This document shows, in pieces, positions 3,447 to 5,603 of a stretch of 5,603 bases of DNA. The stretch comes from an uncultured Collinsella sp. (lineage in GTDB: Bacteria; Actinomycetota; Coriobacteriia; Coriobacteriales; Coriobacteriaceae), in the NCBI GenBank assembly GCA_902495985.1, contig CABUZF010000093.1:1-5603 (forward strand), given 5' to 3'. Within the stretch, counting starts at the first letter, position 1; the number at the start of each line of letters is the position of its first letter. Both the position numbers and the translations under genes were made by a program. A model generated the notes under the pieces. That model saw only the letters and a list, made by a program, of their open reading frames with translations. It was not told the origin of the DNA and did not search any database.

Positions 3447-5603
3447 GTGAGCGATACAAAGCTAAAGCCAGCAACCAAAAAGCCTGCTACCCGTAAAGCC
3501 GCCCCGCATGCGCCGGAGCTCACCAAAGACGATGTCTATCTGTTTGGCATCGGCACGTGGGAGCGCAGCTGGGAAAAGATGGGCGCGCACCCCGACACGC
3601 AGAACCGTACGCGCGGCTGGCGTTTTTGCGTTTGGGCGCCCGACGTAAAGAGCGTTCACGTCATTGGCGAATTTAACGACTGGGATGAGCAGGCCAACCC
3701 GCTGGTGCCCATGCATACGAGCGCTATTTGGGAAGGCTTTATTCCTGGCGCCGAACAGGGTCAGCTCTATAAATACCTCATCGAGACCAACGAGGGCGAA
3801 AAGCTCTACAAGGCCGATCCGTACGCCTTTAAGGCCGAGTGTCCTCCGGGAACGGCGAGCGTGCTGTGGACCCTCGATGGCTACAAGTGGAACGACGCCG
3901 CATGGCTCAAGCGCCGTGCCGGCCATAACCACATGTCGCAGCCCCTTAACATCTACGAGGTGCATATTGGCTCGTGGAAGCGCCACGGCGACGCTCCGCA
4001 GGGCGAGCCCGACGAGTACGGCAACTACCCCGGCCCCATGGATCCCTTCCCCGCGCAGCGCGGTGAGTTTTACACCTACGACGACCTGTCGGTGGAGCTC
4101 GTGGACTACGTCCGCGACATGGGCTATACGCACATTGAGGTCATGCCGCTTATGGAGCATCCCTTCGATGGCTCCTGGGGCTACCAGACGACCGGCTACT
4201 ACGCCGCCACGTCGCGCTACGGCAACCCGCAGCAGCTCATGCACTTTATCGATGCATGCCACGAGGCGGGAATCGGCGTGATCATGGACTGGGTGCCCGG
4301 CGGTTTTTGCGCCGACTCCCACGGACTTGCCACCTTTAACGGCCACATGCTGTTTGAGCACGAGATTCACCCCAACTGGGGCACGCACAAGTTTGACTTC
4401 GCCCGCGGCGAGGTACGCTCCTTCCTGGTCTCCAACGTGCTGTACTGGCTTGAGAACTTCCACGTGGACGGCATTCGCATGGACGGCGTGTCCAGTATGC
4501 TGTACCTCAATTTTGGCATTGACGATCCCAGCCAAAAGAAGTTCAACAAGTACGGTACCGAGGAGGACCTGGACGCCAGCGCGTTTATCCGTCAAGTTAA
4601 TTGCGCTGTAGAGGCGCACTACCCCGACGTGATGATGATGGCCGAGGAGTCCACCGCGTGGCCGCTCGTGACCTATCCGCCGCAGGACGGCGGCCTGGGC
4701 TTCCACTACAAGTGGGACATGGGCTGGATGAACGACACCCTGCACTACATGCAGACCGATTTTCCGTGGCGCCCCGGCAACCACGGGCTGCTCACGTTCT
4801 CCATCATGTACGCCTTTACCGAGAACTTTATATGCCCGCTGAGCCACGACGAGGTCGTGCACGGCAAGTGCTCGCTGATCGGCCGCATGCCGGGCGACTG
4901 GTGGCGCCAGTTTGCCGGCCTACGCACGCTGGCCTTCTACCAGATGACGCACCCCGGTGCCAAGCTCAACTTTATGGGCAACGAGATCGGCCAGTTTATT
5001 GAATGGCGCTACTACGAGTCCATTCAGTGGTTCTTGACCGAGCAGTACGAGACCCACCGTCATCATCAGGCGTTCATCAAGGCGCTCAACCACCTGTACA
5101 CCGCCGAGCCCGCTCTGTACGAGCGCGGCTACACCGACGACGGCTTTACCTGGATCGACGCGGACAACTCCAAGCAGTCCATCGTGAGCTTTGTGCGTCA
5201 GGGCGAGGACATTGATGACGACCTGGTGATCCTGATCAACTTTGACCCGGCGAGCTACGAGAGCTTCCGCGTGGGCGTGCCGCGCGAGGGTGACTGGGAG
5301 TTCATCTTCGATTCCGACCGTCCCGAGTTTGGCGGCAGCGGCTATGCCGGCGAGGAACCCTACACCTGCTCGAGCGAGCCCTATCCCTGGAACGGGCAGA
5401 TGGACTCTATCGAGATTAAGGTGCCCGGCCTAGCAGGCGTGGTGCTTAAGCGCCGCGGCCCCAGCAGCTATAAGCCGCCCGTGGTCGAGGAGCCCAAGAA
5501 GGCGACGCGCAAGCGTGCGTCTTCGGTGAAGCCCAAGGCCGCGGCTGCCAAGAAGGTTCCGGCCATGGCGAAGGCTGCCAAGCCCGCTGCCAAGGCTTCG
5601 GCC
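3447..5603 (+). CDS. glgB: 1,4-alpha-glucan (glycogen) branching enzyme, C-terminus beyond the window
   Basis: At least 719 residues, open to the window edge. The enzyme cuts alpha-1,4-glucan and rejoins the piece by an alpha-1,6 bond in glycogen synthesis. A basic N-tail (1-24) is followed by a CBM48 domain (about 52-145, WRFCVWAPD near 58-66), the GH13 subfamily 9 barrel (about 168-590, YEVHIGSWKR, WGYQTTGYYA) and an all-beta C-domain (about 590-670). Catalytic residues by family comparison are nucleophile D346 (GIRMDGVSSM), acid/base E400 (MAEESTAWP) and D468 (PLSHDEVVHGK). Region I reads DWVPGGF, with G286 where most branching enzymes have His. From residue 672 a Lys/Ala/Pro-rich tail runs off the window. 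The GTG start has GGGA (3437-3440) 6 bases upstream; ATGs at 3432 and 3435 are in frame but lack a site. A 466-codon antisense frame at 3462-4862 is a codon-bias shadow. Confidence 0.96.
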   Translation, partial: MSDTKLKPATKKPATRKAAPHAPELTKDDVYLFGIGTWERSWEKMGAHPDTQNRTRGWRFCVWAPDVKSVHVIGEFNDWDEQANPLVPMHTSAIWEGFIPGAEQGQLYKYLIETNEGEKLYKADPYAFKAECPPGTASVLWTLDGYKWNDAAWLKRRAGHNHMSQPLNIYEVHIGSWKRHGDAPQGEPDEYGNYPGPMDPFPAQRGEFYTYDDLSVELVDYVRDMGYTHIEVMPLMEHPFDGSWGYQTTGYYAATSRYGNPQQLMHFIDACHEAGIGVIMDWVPGGFCADSHGLATFNGHMLFEHEIHPNWGTHKFDFARGEVRSFLVSNVLYWLENFHVDGIRMDGVSSMLYLNFGIDDPSQKKFNKYGTEEDLDASAFIRQVNCAVEAHYPDVMMMAEESTAWPLVTYPPQDGGLGFHYKWDMGWMNDTLHYMQTDFPWRPGNHGLLTFSIMYAFTENFICPLSHDEVVHGKCSLIGRMPGDWWRQFAGLRTLAFYQMTHPGAKLNFMGNEIGQFIEWRYYESIQWFLTEQYETHRHHQAFIKALNHLYTAEPALYERGYTDDGFTWIDADNSKQSIVSFVRQGEDIDDDLVILINFDPASYESFRVGVPREGDWEFIFDSDRPEFGGSGYAGEEPYTCSSEPYPWNGQMDSIEIKVPGLAGVVLKRRGPSSYKPPVVEEPKKATRKRASSVKPKAAAAKKVPAMAKAAKPAAKASA

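Noticed and set aside
3462..4862. 466-codon open frame antisense to glgB
   Set aside because: It mirrors the sense codons of glgB with third-position GC bias, shows no family motifs, and the sense strand has all GH13 signatures.

Overview
The window looks like chromosomal DNA of a fairly GC-rich Gram-positive bacterium. The glycogen branching enzyme carrying lysine/alanine-rich tails, the CCA-encoding tRNA gene, and the mix of ATG, GTG and TTG starts suggest a gut actinobacterium of the Coriobacteriia (Collinsella-like). That placement is an impression from protein style and composition, not a database result. The left 1.15 kb is visibly poorer in GC than the right half.

Layout. Positions 1-679 read leftward. 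They hold a NusG-family specialised antiterminator (LoaP-like), followed in the same frame, after its stop, by an open frame that leaves the window. Upstream of the NusG-like gene lies a gene-free stretch (about 680-1424). Its part nearest the gene (674-1129) is packed with long, well-formed inverted repeats, two of which have complementary apical loops. Next come tRNA-Ala(GGC) on the minus strand with its own promoter and intrinsic terminator (1425-1582), and a compound repeat element (1614-1745). After that is a leftward two-gene unit: a HAD-superfamily phosphatase (2411-3100) and thiamine pyrophosphokinase (1760-2401), 9 bases apart. A 346-base divergent intergenic region (3101-3446) carries three copies of a TGGTAAAAC half-site, one or two rightward promoter candidates and a hairpin-rich leader. 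The rightward glycogen branching enzyme gene glgB (3447 to beyond the window end) fills the rest.

How the parts may work together. The HAD phosphatase and thiN are probably co-transcribed. thiN makes thiamine diphosphate; the HAD substrate is unknown. The divergent operator-like sites could couple glgB, and perhaps the HAD-thiN unit, to a LacI-type sugar-responsive repressor (inference). The NusG-like protein probably promotes read-through of a long operon to the left of the window, of the polysaccharide or secondary-metabolite kind usually controlled by such paralogs (inference).

The most interesting signals are four. (1) The structured RNA region at 674-1129 has possible kissing loops and a wobble-pair bias toward the plus strand. 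(2) The GlgB active-site region I has Gly where branching enzymes normally have a conserved His. (3) GlgB has basic, histone-H1-like tails at both ends. (4) The TGGTAAAAC sites overlap a promoter. No CRISPR array, transposase or known new defence system was seen.
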